Assembly (NCBI GenBank): GCA_017962085.1
Contig: JAGCWA010000042.1
Location: forward strand, 1-64,000
DNA: 64,000 nt
From: Paludibacteraceae bacterium
GTDB taxonomy: Bacteria; Bacteroidota; Bacteroidia; Bacteroidales; Paludibacteraceae
Reading direction: 5' to 3'
Shown: in pieces, positions 1 to 7,699 of the stretch
Layout: each line of letters begins with the position of its first letter
How positions within the stretch are numbered: the first letter of the stretch is position 1
Program-made: the position numbers and the translations under genes
Notes under the pieces: generated by a model
Told to the model about the DNA's origin: nothing
What the model saw: only the letters and a program-made list of their open reading frames with translations
The model's database searches: none

Positions 1-59
1 AAAGGAAGCGATTATAATTTTCAATATGGTCAAGAATTATTTGTAGTTAGGAGGTAATC

Positions 60-785
60 ATGAAGAATTTATTTTTTCGAGTATGGGTGGCATTTGCGGC
101 GTGCATGCTTGCCGTATCAGTGGTCGGGTGCGAAGAAGAGAATGAAACGGACGAAGGGAAGGCAAGTGTCAAATCAAAAAATCTAGTGACGGGTTATGTA
201 TTCCCGGAAAGCATGAGTTTGAAAAGTGAATATGATTCGTCATGTGTCCTGTTGTATGTGTATACTGATGGACTTGTGGTTAGCCGCAGATTGAGATCTT
301 CCCTTGAATTCAGGGATCTGGAGGAAGAGGAATTGTCAAGGCGTGCAAGATTGTTCGATTCTATGTCTGTTGTCTATAAAGACACTGCCTATAATGGTTA
401 TGTGCCGATTGGAAATTTTGGATATTGTGCGTTAGCATATCCGATAGATACGATATCGATAGTTTGTGATGTCAATTATGATGAGGATCATCCTGCTGGA
501 ACTGATTTGTCTGATGTTGTATATGTCACAAACTATTCTTTCGGGAACAATGTTCTGAGCGGATATGAAATCAAATTGGTTGGAGTAGGGGTTGGGTACA
601 AGAAAAAAGTCTCTGAACTAACCCCTTCAGAACTTACTTTGTTCGGAGCAAACTATTTTGGAATAAATAGTGCGGGGAGATTTACCATTCCTCAAACGTT
701 CAACCCTCAAGATTGCCAACTTACGGTGACCTACCTCTTCTCGAACGGACTGAAATTGTCCGCTTCAACGCAAGTGAAGTTATAG
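60..785 (+). CDS. Hypothetical lipoprotein
   Basis: Protein of 241 residues with a type II signal peptide: a short charged start, a hydrophobic stretch (about residues 8-22) and a lipobox ending VVGC at about residue 24, followed by an acidic linker (EEENETDEGK). It is therefore probably anchored in the outer or inner membrane. I do not recognise the mature part; it is rich in Ser, Tyr and Val and looks beta-rich. The start is preceded by a perfect AGGAGG (49-54), which is unusual in Bacteroidota, where Shine-Dalgarno motifs are rare. It converges on trpA and is separated from it by a terminator. Its partner genes would lie left of the window. Function unknown. Confidence 0.8.
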   Translation: MKNLFFRVWVAFAACMLAVSVVGCEEENETDEGKASVKSKNLVTGYVFPESMSLKSEYDSSCVLLYVYTDGLVVSRRLRSSLEFRDLEEEELSRRARLFDSMSVVYKDTAYNGYVPIGNFGYCALAYPIDTISIVCDVNYDEDHPAGTDLSDVVYVTNYSFGNNVLSGYEIKLVGVGVGYKKKVSELTPSELTLFGANYFGINSAGRFTIPQTFNPQDCQLTVTYLFSNGLKLSASTQVKL

Positions 786-805
786 GTTAAGGTTTATCTA
801 AACAA

Positions 806-845
806 CACGGCGGAGGGTATGTGTCCTTCCGCCGTGATTCTTTTA
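806..845 (+). terminator. Rho-independent terminator after the lipoprotein gene
   Basis: Inverted repeat CACGGCGGA (806-814) / TCCGCCGTG (828-836) with a T-rich tail on the plus strand (837-845). It lies between convergent genes and may also stop trp operon transcripts, although the tail on the minus side is weaker. Confidence 0.7.
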
Positions 846-875
846 TGGTCCCGCCAAAGCGTCTGCGACTGACGT

Positions 876-1646
876 TTAGCGTATCGATTTCACGAATTTC
901 CCGACCGCTTCCTCACTCGTTCCGTTCTCCTTCAGGTGTTTGATGAAGGCGGTTCCGATGATGGCTCCGTCGGCGTGGCTGCAAGCGTGGGTGTAGCTGG
1001 CATGGTCCTTGATGCCGAAGCCAATGACGGTCTTGTTGCGCAGGTGCAGGTTGCGGATGCGCTCGAAGTATTGGGTGCGGTAGTCTTCCGATGTCTTGAT
1101 GTTACCGGTGATTCCTGCGGATGCGACCGTGTAGATGAATCCTTCGGTATGTGCGTCGATGTGCTTGATGCGCTCGTCCGGCGTTTGCGGTGCGATGAGC
1201 GGGATGAAGTGCAGGCTGTTCTCGTCGAAGAGCGCCTTGTACTTCTTCACGTAGGTGTCGAACGGTAGGTCGGGGATGATGAGGCCGTCCACGCCTACAC
1301 TGTGCGCATCTGCGGCGAACTTCTCTATGCCGTAGTGCATCACTGGGTTGATGTAGCCCATCAGCAATACGGGCATGGTGATCTCCTTGCGCATCTCTTT
1401 TATCTGGGCGAACAACTCTTTGATGCTCATGCCGTTGTCGAGCGCCACGTTGCCTGCGTCTTGAATCACGGGTCCGTCGGCCAACGGGTCGCTGAAGGGC
1501 ATGCCAACCTCCACGAAATCGACGCCCGCCTTCTCTAGCCCGCGCAAGATGGTCATGAGGTCATTGCGCTGTGGATACCCAGCCATCACATAGATCGATA
1601 GCAAGTCCTTCTTGCTCTCTAATATATTGTCTAACCTATTTTTCAT
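876..1646 (-). CDS. trpA: Tryptophan synthase alpha chain
   Basis: TrpA (256 residues, normal length) cleaves indole-3-glycerol phosphate to indole and glyceraldehyde-3-phosphate, and passes indole through a tunnel to TrpB. The sequence shows the TIM-barrel hallmark VEVGMPFSDPLADGP, with the catalytic Glu at residue 46 and Asp at residue 57. Phosphate-binding loops are also visible (IPDLPFD, ASAGITG, GFGIKD). It is the last gene of the trp operon, 7 bases after trpB, consistent with co-translation of the two subunits of the complex. Nothing is missing. Confidence 0.97.
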   Translation of the reverse strand: MKNRLDNILESKKDLLSIYVMAGYPQRNDLMTILRGLEKAGVDFVEVGMPFSDPLADGPVIQDAGNVALDNGMSIKELFAQIKEMRKEITMPVLLMGYINPVMHYGIEKFAADAHSVGVDGLIIPDLPFDTYVKKYKALFDENSLHFIPLIAPQTPDERIKHIDAHTEGFIYTVASAGITGNIKTSEDYRTQYFERIRNLHLRNKTVIGFGIKDHASYTHACSHADGAIIGTAFIKHLKENGTSEEAVGKFVKSIR

Positions 1647-1653
1647 GGGTCTC

Positions 1654-2838
1654 TTATAGTTTTAAATGGTTAATATACGTTGCCATGTCTTTGTCGCCTC
1701 GGCCTGAAATGGTCACGACCACGTTCTCGTCGCTGCGGAACTTCAGCTTAGGCAGTGCTGCCAAGGCGTGCGAGCTCTCGAGTGCGGGTATGATGCCCTC
1801 TTCCCTGGTGAGCTGCAGTGCGGCTTGCAATGCTTCGTCGTCAGTTGCGGAGAGTACGGTCTCCCTGCCCACTTCCGCCAAGTAGGAGTGCATTGGACCG
1901 ATGCCTGGGTAGTCGAGTCCTGCCGAGATGGAATATGGCTCGATGATCTGCCCGTCGTCCGTCTGCATGAGCATGGTGCGTGCGCCATGAATGATGCCCT
2001 CCGAGCCTCTTGCGATCGAGGCGGCGGTGTCTCCCGAGTCGAGTCCGTGACCTGCGGCCTCCACAGCCACCAGTTTCACCTGCTCGTCGTTGACGAAGTG
2101 GTAGAACGAACCTGCGGCGTTGCTTCCTCCACCGATGCAGGCGATCACGTAGTCTGGCAACTCCTTGCCGGTCTGCTCCTTAAGCTGCCAACGCATCTCC
2201 TCGCTGATGATGGATTGCAACCTTGCGACCAAGTCTGGGTAAGGGAATGGTCCTACGGTGGAGCCTATCACGTAGAAGGTGTCCTCTGGGTTGGAGATCC
2301 AGTCGCGCAACGCTTCGTTCGTGGCGTCCTTCAGTGTCTTGTTGCCGCTCTTGGCAGGCACTACTTCGGCTCCGAGCATGCGCATACGCGCTACGTTAGG
2401 CGCCTGACGCTCAATGTCCACCTCGCCCATATAGATGTGGCACTCCATGCCTAAGAGTGCGCAGGCTGTGGCGGTGGCCACCCCATGTTGTCCGGCTCCG
2501 GTCTCTGCGATGATGCGTGTCTTGCCCATCTCCTTGGCGATCAACACCTGACCGATCGCATTGTTGATTTTGTGCGCTCCCGTGTGCGCCAAGTCTTCAC
2601 GTTTGAGGAACACATGGGTCGAGTAGATAGACGAGAGCTTCTCTGCGTAGAAGAGTGGGGTAGGACGCCCCACATAGTCCTTCATGAGCTGCTTGTACTG
2701 CGATTTGAACTTCTCTGAGTTCAATATCTCAAGGTATACTTTTTTTAGGTTCTCAACGTTCGGATAGAGCATTTCCGGAATGTATGCCCCGCCGAAACGC
2801 CCATAGAATCCTTCGCTGGTCACATCGTATTTTGACAT
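1654..2838 (-). CDS. trpB: Tryptophan synthase beta chain
   Basis: TrpB (394 residues) is the pyridoxal-phosphate enzyme that condenses indole with serine to give tryptophan. The PLP lysine is K90 in the motif HTGAHKIN, the phosphate-binding loop GGGSNAAG lies near residue 236, and the N-terminal GRFGGAYIPE signature is typical of the TrpB1 class that pairs with TrpA. In this operon trpB sits between trpF and trpA; from memory, Bacteroides species often carry trpB at the head of the operon, so the order differs from those genomes. Confidence 0.97.
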   Translation of the reverse strand: MSKYDVTSEGFYGRFGGAYIPEMLYPNVENLKKVYLEILNSEKFKSQYKQLMKDYVGRPTPLFYAEKLSSIYSTHVFLKREDLAHTGAHKINNAIGQVLIAKEMGKTRIIAETGAGQHGVATATACALLGMECHIYMGEVDIERQAPNVARMRMLGAEVVPAKSGNKTLKDATNEALRDWISNPEDTFYVIGSTVGPFPYPDLVARLQSIISEEMRWQLKEQTGKELPDYVIACIGGGSNAAGSFYHFVNDEQVKLVAVEAAGHGLDSGDTAASIARGSEGIIHGARTMLMQTDDGQIIEPYSISAGLDYPGIGPMHSYLAEVGRETVLSATDDEALQAALQLTREEGIIPALESSHALAALPKLKFRSDENVVVTISGRGDKDMATYINHLKL

Positions 2839-2870
2839 ATTGTTTAGTGTATTAATAAATTATCATTCAG

Positions 2871-3500
2871 TTAATTACGTATCGACTTAAAACATTCCTC
2901 AAGCAGTTGGATATCCTTTATGCCCGGGGCTGTCTCAAATTTACTGTTCAGGTCTACGGCGAATGCGCCTGTTTGGCATGCCCGCAGGATATTGTCGGGG
3001 GATATGCCTCCCGAAATCAGCCATGGCAGGGGAATGTCCGCCTCCTCGAGTATCGTCCAATCGAACTCACTTCCGCAACCTCCGTACGCTGGCGTCTTCG
3101 TGTCGAAGAGGAAGAGGTCTGCACACTGCGCATATTCCGCGATGGATTTTAAATCGTCCCTTGTGGCGATGCGGAACACCTTGATGACCTTCAGTCCGTG
3201 TCGTCGGATGGTTTGGCAGTATTCAACCGTCTCGTCTCCATGCAGTTGCACGTAGTCGAGTGCGTATCGCTTCGCCAAGGAAAGAACTGTTTCGGTCTTT
3301 TCGGAGACGAACACGCCTACCCGTTTCGTCGTCTCGGGCAGTACGTCCAACGCCTCGGCGGACAAGCGTTCCGCCATGTATCGGGGCGACTTCGGATAGA
3401 AGATGAACCCTACGTAGTCCGGCTTCAAGCGGGCCAGTTGGACCAAGTTCTCTGCTTCGGCCATCCCACAAACCTTTATTTTCAACGGTGCGTCGCTCAT
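2871..3500 (-). CDS. trpF: Phosphoribosylanthranilate isomerase
   Basis: TrpF (209 residues) performs the Amadori rearrangement of N-(5-phosphoribosyl)anthranilate. The TIM-barrel family motifs are visible: KVCGM near the N-terminus (catalytic Cys), YVGFIFYPKSPR, VQLHGDE, LFDTKTPAYGGCGSEFDW (catalytic Asp) and LISGGISPDN. It is a stand-alone enzyme, not fused to TrpC as in enterobacteria. Its start codon overlaps the trpC stop by four bases (ATGA), which suggests translational coupling. Confidence 0.96.
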   Translation of the reverse strand: MSDAPLKIKVCGMAEAENLVQLARLKPDYVGFIFYPKSPRYMAERLSAEALDVLPETTKRVGVFVSEKTETVLSLAKRYALDYVQLHGDETVEYCQTIRRHGLKVIKVFRIATRDDLKSIAEYAQCADLFLFDTKTPAYGGCGSEFDWTILEEADIPLPWLISGGISPDNILRACQTGAFAVDLNSKFETAPGIKDIQLLEECFKSIRN

Positions 3501-4297
3501 TTCCCTTGTGATAAACGGTCCGTATACTCTTTGCAGAACGCTATGCAGGCTTGCCCTGGGTTCTCCGCCGCCATGAAGTTCTCACCGATCAGGAATCCGT
3601 CAAACCCTCCGTTCCGAAGCATCACCATGTTGTCTATGCTCCGAATGCCGCTCTCAGACACCTTAGGCATCTCTTTGGGCAGGGAGGAGGCCATGGAGAT
3701 GGAGTGGTTCAAATCGACCTCAAAGGTACGAAGATTTCGGTTATTGATTCCTACCACATTGGTTTCTGGTGTGATATAGGCCAACTCTTCTTCATCATGG
3801 AGCTCCAACAGCACCTCGAGCCCGAGCTCATTGGCCAAGACGGCCAAATCCTGTGCCTGCGCACGTTCGAGCACCGCCGCGATGAGCAATATGGCGGAGG
3901 CTCCGTTGGCGCGGGCTTCGTAGACTTGGTATGGGTCGTTGATGAACTCTTTGCGGAGGATAGGAATGTTGAGCACTGACGCCGCCTCCCGCAGGTCCGC
4001 GATGGAACCTCCGAAGAACTGGGTGTCCGTGAGCACGGAAACGGCGCTCACGCCTGCCTGCTCGTAGAATCCGACCACCTGCTTGGGCGTTATGCCTTCG
4101 TGGATCACTCCCTTCGAGGGCGACTGGCGCTTGAACTCGGCGATGATACCGTTGCGTTTCCGCAGGTTCTCCGAGAGGGAGAAGCAGGGGCGTACGTCGC
4201 GGCACATAGCCTTCACCTCCTCAAGGGAGACCTTCCGCTTCGCCTCGGCCACACACTCGCCTTTCGTCGCCATGATTCTTTCCAGATAATTGTTCAT
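3497..4297 (-). CDS. trpC: Indole-3-glycerol phosphate synthase
   Basis: TrpC (266 residues) closes the indole ring from CdRP with loss of CO2 and water. Family motifs in order: IIAEFKRQSPSKG (catalytic Lys), VSVLTDTQFFGG, LRKEFINDPYQV (catalytic Lys), ASAILLIAAVL, LLELHDEEEL, VGINNRNLRTFEVDL and SESGIRS. Length and order of motifs are normal for a monofunctional enzyme. It overlaps trpF by four bases. Confidence 0.97.
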   Translation of the reverse strand: MNNYLERIMATKGECVAEAKRKVSLEEVKAMCRDVRPCFSLSENLRKRNGIIAEFKRQSPSKGVIHEGITPKQVVGFYEQAGVSAVSVLTDTQFFGGSIADLREAASVLNIPILRKEFINDPYQVYEARANGASAILLIAAVLERAQAQDLAVLANELGLEVLLELHDEEELAYITPETNVVGINNRNLRTFEVDLNHSISMASSLPKEMPKVSESGIRSIDNMVMLRNGGFDGFLIGENFMAAENPGQACIAFCKEYTDRLSQGK

Positions 4298-4327
4298 GTC
4301 TTGAATCGTTAAATAAAATATTTATAA

Positions 4328-5329
4328 TCAAGAATTTAAGGCAATGTATTTCTTCAAGACGGACAATGCCTTGCCTGACTTGAGCGATTCCGTGGCGATC
4401 GCGATGCACTCGTCGATTTCCTTCTCAGGCTCCATCACCTTGATGGCGAAGGCGGCGTTGATGATCACCACGTTCATCTGGCTCTCTGTCGCATTGCCCT
4501 CCAAAACGTCATCGAATACTTCCTTCGCGTCTTCGATGGTTTGACGGCTCGATCCGCTGAGGTCTGCCACGTTGGAGATAGGCATCTTAACGTCCATTGG
4601 CTTGTAAATCTTCTCCATGCTGTTGGTCACCACCTTGAAGTCGCCCGTCAACGATATCTCATCATAGCCGTCGAGGCTGTTCACGATGCCATAGCCGATG
4701 CCGATTTTCTGGTATGCGTTGCTGTAGAGACGCATTTGGTCGAGGTTGGCTACACCCAGCAACTGGTAGCTTGGCTGGCATGGGTTAACCAATGGGCCAA
4801 GCAGGTTGAAGAAGGTTGGAATCTGCAAGGCTTTGCGGATACCACCCACATGCTTCATGGCGGTGGCGAAGAGTTGCGCATGCAGATAGACGAAGCCGCA
4901 CTCCTCGATGCTTCGCTTGAGCTTGTCGTTGTCGTTCGTGAACTTCACACCGTGGGTTTCGATCACGTTGCTCGCTCCACTGACGGAGGTCGAGGCGTAG
5001 TTACCGTGCTTAGCCACCTTGTAGCCGGCACCAGCGACAACGAAGCAGGCGCAGGTGGAGATGTTGAACGTGTTTTTGCCGTCACCGCCCGTTCCTACGA
5101 TATCGATGGGTTTATAGGGGGATAGATCCACATGTACACCTGTGCTGAGGATTCCCTTCCGGAACCCAAGTAGTTCGTCCACGCTGATTCCCCTCATTTG
5201 GAGCGCCATGATGAGCGCGGAGATCTGTTCTGCGCTATATTTGCTTTGCGTGATGCCTATGAGTATCTGCTCTGTCTCGTCGGATGTCAGCTCCTCGTGG
5301 AGTACCAGACGTGATAATATCTGTTTCAT
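4328..5329 (-). CDS. trpD: Anthranilate phosphoribosyltransferase
   Basis: TrpD (333 residues) transfers phosphoribose from PRPP to anthranilate. The glycine-rich PRPP-binding motif DIVGTGGDGKNTFNIST lies near residue 80, followed by KHGNYASTSVSGASN, which binds substrate and metal, and LLGPLVNP further on. It is a stand-alone gene 12 bases after trpG, so it is not the TrpGD fusion seen in some bacteria. Confidence 0.97.
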   Translation of the reverse strand: MKQILSRLVLHEELTSDETEQILIGITQSKYSAEQISALIMALQMRGISVDELLGFRKGILSTGVHVDLSPYKPIDIVGTGGDGKNTFNISTCACFVVAGAGYKVAKHGNYASTSVSGASNVIETHGVKFTNDNDKLKRSIEECGFVYLHAQLFATAMKHVGGIRKALQIPTFFNLLGPLVNPCQPSYQLLGVANLDQMRLYSNAYQKIGIGYGIVNSLDGYDEISLTGDFKVVTNSMEKIYKPMDVKMPISNVADLSGSSRQTIEDAKEVFDDVLEGNATESQMNVVIINAAFAIKVMEPEKEIDECIAIATESLKSGKALSVLKKYIALNS

Positions 5330-5341
5330 GATCGTATGGGT

Positions 5342-5905
5342 TTATTTGTTTATGAAATTTTCGATGATTTTTCTTCCGTCGGGCGTGAGCACCGATTCGG
5401 GGTGGAATTGTATGCCATGGATGTCATACGCCTTGTGTTTCAGCGCCATCACTAGGCCTTCTTCGCTCTTGGCGGTCACCTCCAGCGTGTCGGGCATTGT
5501 CTTGGCGTCGACCACCCATGAGTGGTAGCGGCCTACTGGGAATCGCTTCGGAAGTCCGTTGAATAGGTACTCCTCTCCTGTTTGCTCCACATCCGTCTGC
5601 ACACCATGGAACACGTCCGTCAGGTTGGTGAGCTCCGCTCCGAAGTATTGGCCGATGGCCTGGTGTCCGAGGCACACGCCAAGGATAGGTTTCTTGCCTG
5701 CGTACCGATCGATCGTGTCGAGCAGCAGACCCGCCTCGGAAGGAATTCCTGGACCAGGCGAAAGCACGATTTTATCATATATTTCAAGGTCGGGCAAAGC
5801 GAACTTGTCGTTGCGCACGACGCTGGTGTCGGCACCTACTTCACGCAGCAAATGGTACAAATTGTAGGTGAATGAGTCGTAGTTATCTATTATGACGATT
5901 TTCAT
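5342..5905 (-). CDS. trpG: Anthranilate synthase glutamine amidotransferase subunit
   Basis: TrpG (187 residues) is a class I glutamine amidotransferase that feeds ammonia to TrpE. The sequence shows the N-terminal IIDNYDSFTYNL, the oxyanion segment LSPGPGIPSEAG, the nucleophile in GVCLGHQAIG and the catalytic His/Glu pair in GIQFHPES. The family can also serve p-aminobenzoate synthase (PabA), but the position between trpE and trpD argues for tryptophan synthesis, possibly shared with folate synthesis. Confidence 0.95.
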   Translation of the reverse strand: MKIVIIDNYDSFTYNLYHLLREVGADTSVVRNDKFALPDLEIYDKIVLSPGPGIPSEAGLLLDTIDRYAGKKPILGVCLGHQAIGQYFGAELTNLTDVFHGVQTDVEQTGEEYLFNGLPKRFPVGRYHSWVVDAKTMPDTLEVTAKSEEGLVMALKHKAYDIHGIQFHPESVLTPDGRKIIENFINK

Positions 5906-5926
5906 AATCTTTTCTTTTTAAGTATT

Positions 5927-7333
5927 TTACATTGTTTCTGCCATCTCAATAGCCTTCTTGAGGGCGCCCAGTTTGTTGTTCACCTCCTGAAGCTCATATT
6001 CCTCGTTGCTCTTCGCCACGATACCGCCGCCCGCCTGGAACCAGAGTTCATTGTTACGGCTGACGAATGTGCGGATAGTGATTGCTTGATTGAGGGAACC
6101 ATCGAAGCCTATGATGCCGACGCAACCTCCGTAGGCGCCACGGTTATGAGGCTCGTATTCGCTGATGAGCTGCATGGCGCGCACCTTAGGCGCACCGGAG
6201 AGTGTGCCGGCAGGGAAGGTGTCTATGAAGGTGCGGATCGGGTCCGCGTCCGCGTCGAGCTCTCCGCTCACACGGCTCACCAAATGGATGACGTGGCTGT
6301 AGTATTGCATATCCTTGTAGAAATCCACCTTCACGCCGTGGCAGTTGCGGCTCAGGTCGTTTCGGGCCAAGTCGACCAGCATCACGTGTTCGGCGTTCTC
6401 TTTCGGGTCATTTCTCAGGTATTGCGCGTTTTGTGCGTCGATCTCCGCATTGCCCGTGCGCTTGGTCGTGCCCGCTATCGGATCGATGTAGGCCACCCGT
6501 TTGCTGCCGATGATGCGGCAGTGGGTCTCAGGCGACGATCCGAAGATGCGGAAGCCTCCCATATCGAAGTAGAACAAGTAAGGGGAAGGGTTGATGCTGC
6601 GCAAAGCACGGTAGAGCTTGAAGTCGTCACCCTCGAAGCGTTGGATGAAACGTCTTGAAAGAACGATTTGAAAGACGTCGCCTCGCAGGCAGTGCTCGAT
6701 ACCCTTGCGGATGTTTGCCTTGTGCTCCTCGTCAGTCAGCGTGCTGGTGGTCTCACCCACAGGATGGAAGTCATACGCCCGGATGTTGGTGCGGTTCATT
6801 TGACGTTCGATGAGCGCCAAGTCAGACGCTTCTCCGTCGGCGCAGAGGGAGATGATTTTGAGTGAGCTGTTGTAGTGGTCAAACTCGACAATGTTCTTGA
6901 ACAAGACGTACAGGATGTCCGGTGCGTCGTTCTTGGTCTGGGTCTCATCCTTCACGGCGATGTTCTCGAAGTAGCGCACCGCATTGAAGGAGGTGTAGCC
7001 GAAGAGGCCGCAGTGTAGGTCCTCGCCTCCTTGGATATCGAAGCACGACATGAACTCGCGGATCACCTTGTCCACGTGGCACTTCTCCGAGATCTCCCCC
7101 TTCACGACCGAACCGTCCGGGAAGGTCATCTCTGACTTCCCATGCCCGATGGCGATGGAGGCGATAGGGGAGACGCCTATGTAGGAACGGGCGTTCTCCA
7201 TGCTGTGGTAGTCGGAACTCTCCATGAGCGCACTGCAACTGTACATGTCGCGTAGGCGCATGTATACACTGACTGGAGTGTACATGTCTGCAAGTATCTT
7301 CTTGCTTTGAATGGAATAACTAAATCTCTTCAT
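5927..7333 (-). CDS. trpE: Anthranilate synthase component I
   Basis: TrpE (468 residues) converts chorismate plus ammonia to anthranilate. The C-terminal chorismate-binding domain is intact: FQIVLSRRF, IFGSSPETH, YIDPIAGTTKR, NAEHVMLVDLARNDL, FPAGTLSGAPKVRAM and the Glu-rich ending FQAGGGIVAKSNEEYE. The N-terminal part contains the segment ALMESSD, which resembles the LLES motif of the tryptophan feedback site, so the enzyme is probably feedback inhibited. It is the first structural gene after the attenuator. Confidence 0.96.
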   Translation of the reverse strand: MKRFSYSIQSKKILADMYTPVSVYMRLRDMYSCSALMESSDYHSMENARSYIGVSPIASIAIGHGKSEMTFPDGSVVKGEISEKCHVDKVIREFMSCFDIQGGEDLHCGLFGYTSFNAVRYFENIAVKDETQTKNDAPDILYVLFKNIVEFDHYNSSLKIISLCADGEASDLALIERQMNRTNIRAYDFHPVGETTSTLTDEEHKANIRKGIEHCLRGDVFQIVLSRRFIQRFEGDDFKLYRALRSINPSPYLFYFDMGGFRIFGSSPETHCRIIGSKRVAYIDPIAGTTKRTGNAEIDAQNAQYLRNDPKENAEHVMLVDLARNDLSRNCHGVKVDFYKDMQYYSHVIHLVSRVSGELDADADPIRTFIDTFPAGTLSGAPKVRAMQLISEYEPHNRGAYGGCVGIIGFDGSLNQAITIRTFVSRNNELWFQAGGGIVAKSNEEYELQEVNNKLGALKKAIEMAETM

Positions 7334-7377
7334 TTTTACTGTATTATTTTTTATTTGTTTTTTCTTGTTGGAATGCT

Positions 7378-7413
7378 AAAAAAAGAAAGCCCGTTGGAGA
7401 TTTCCAACGGGCT
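7378..7413 (-). terminator. trp operon attenuator terminator hairpin
   Basis: Read on the minus strand, a perfect 10-bp stem GCCCGTTGGA / TCCAACGGGC (arms 7403-7412 and 7389-7398, 4-base loop) is followed at once by a run of U residues interrupted by one C. It lies between the leader peptide stop codon and trpE. This is a canonical intrinsic terminator placed where a ribosome on the leader peptide could control it. A possible weak antiterminator pairs TTTCAAT (7465-7459) with GTTGGAA across the 5' arm using two G-U pairs; that pairing is only a suggestion. Confidence 0.9.
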
Positions 7414-7447
7414 TCTATATTGTTTAGATATACACACAAGCACTCGC

Positions 7448-7525
7448 TCACCTCCGGGATTGAAAGAGAGTCGGGCGCCACCAATAAAGGCTGTTAGCTA
7501 TGTTCATGTTAACCTTGTTTGCCAT
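7448..7525 (-). CDS. trpL: trp leader peptide with tandem Trp codons
   Basis: A 25-codon reading frame runs from ATG at 7525 to TGA at 7448. Codons 15 and 16 are TGG TGG (7483-7478), in the local context NSLYWWRPTL. Two adjacent Trp codons in a short ORF between a promoter and an intrinsic terminator just before trpE is the standard design of ribosome-mediated attenuation. When charged tRNA-Trp is scarce the ribosome stalls at the pair and the downstream hairpin is prevented. A second in-frame ATG at codon 7 (7507) could also serve as start. No protein function is expected beyond regulation. Confidence 0.88.
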   Translation of the reverse strand: MANKVNMNIANSLYWWRPTLFQSRR

Positions 7526-7544
7526 ATCTGCAAATTTTACACCG

Positions 7545-7575
7545 CAAATGTAAACGTTTAATTTTTGAAATGCAA
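7545..7575 (-). promoter_or_regulatory. Promoter of the trp operon
   Basis: On the minus strand a -7 box TACATTTG (7552-7545) matches the Bacteroidota consensus TAnnTTTG. An upstream CTTG/TTGC element (7575-7572) is 20 bases away, the expected spacing for the -33 box. Transcription would start near 7538, just upstream of the leader peptide. Confidence 0.65.
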
Positions 7576-7643
7576 GGGAAACAACGAGAAAAATTGATGT
7601 GACTACATTTGTGGAAATTTTATTTGTCGTATAGAATGCATGT

Positions 7644-7682
7644 AAATATTTACTATTTAGCTATTTACAATTTACTATTTTG
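7644..7682. repeat. Degenerate heptamer repeat (ATTTACT-like)
   Basis: Successive AT-rich units of about 7 bases (ATTTACT, ATTTAGCT, ATTTACA, ATTTACT, ATTTTGG) fill the spacer directly after the 3' end of the transglycosylase gene. Similar arrays occur at 14653 and 33453. Together with the trp leader and promoter this accounts for the 7334-7699 gap. Confidence 0.6.
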
Positions 7683-7699
7683 GCTGCTCTTAACTCACA

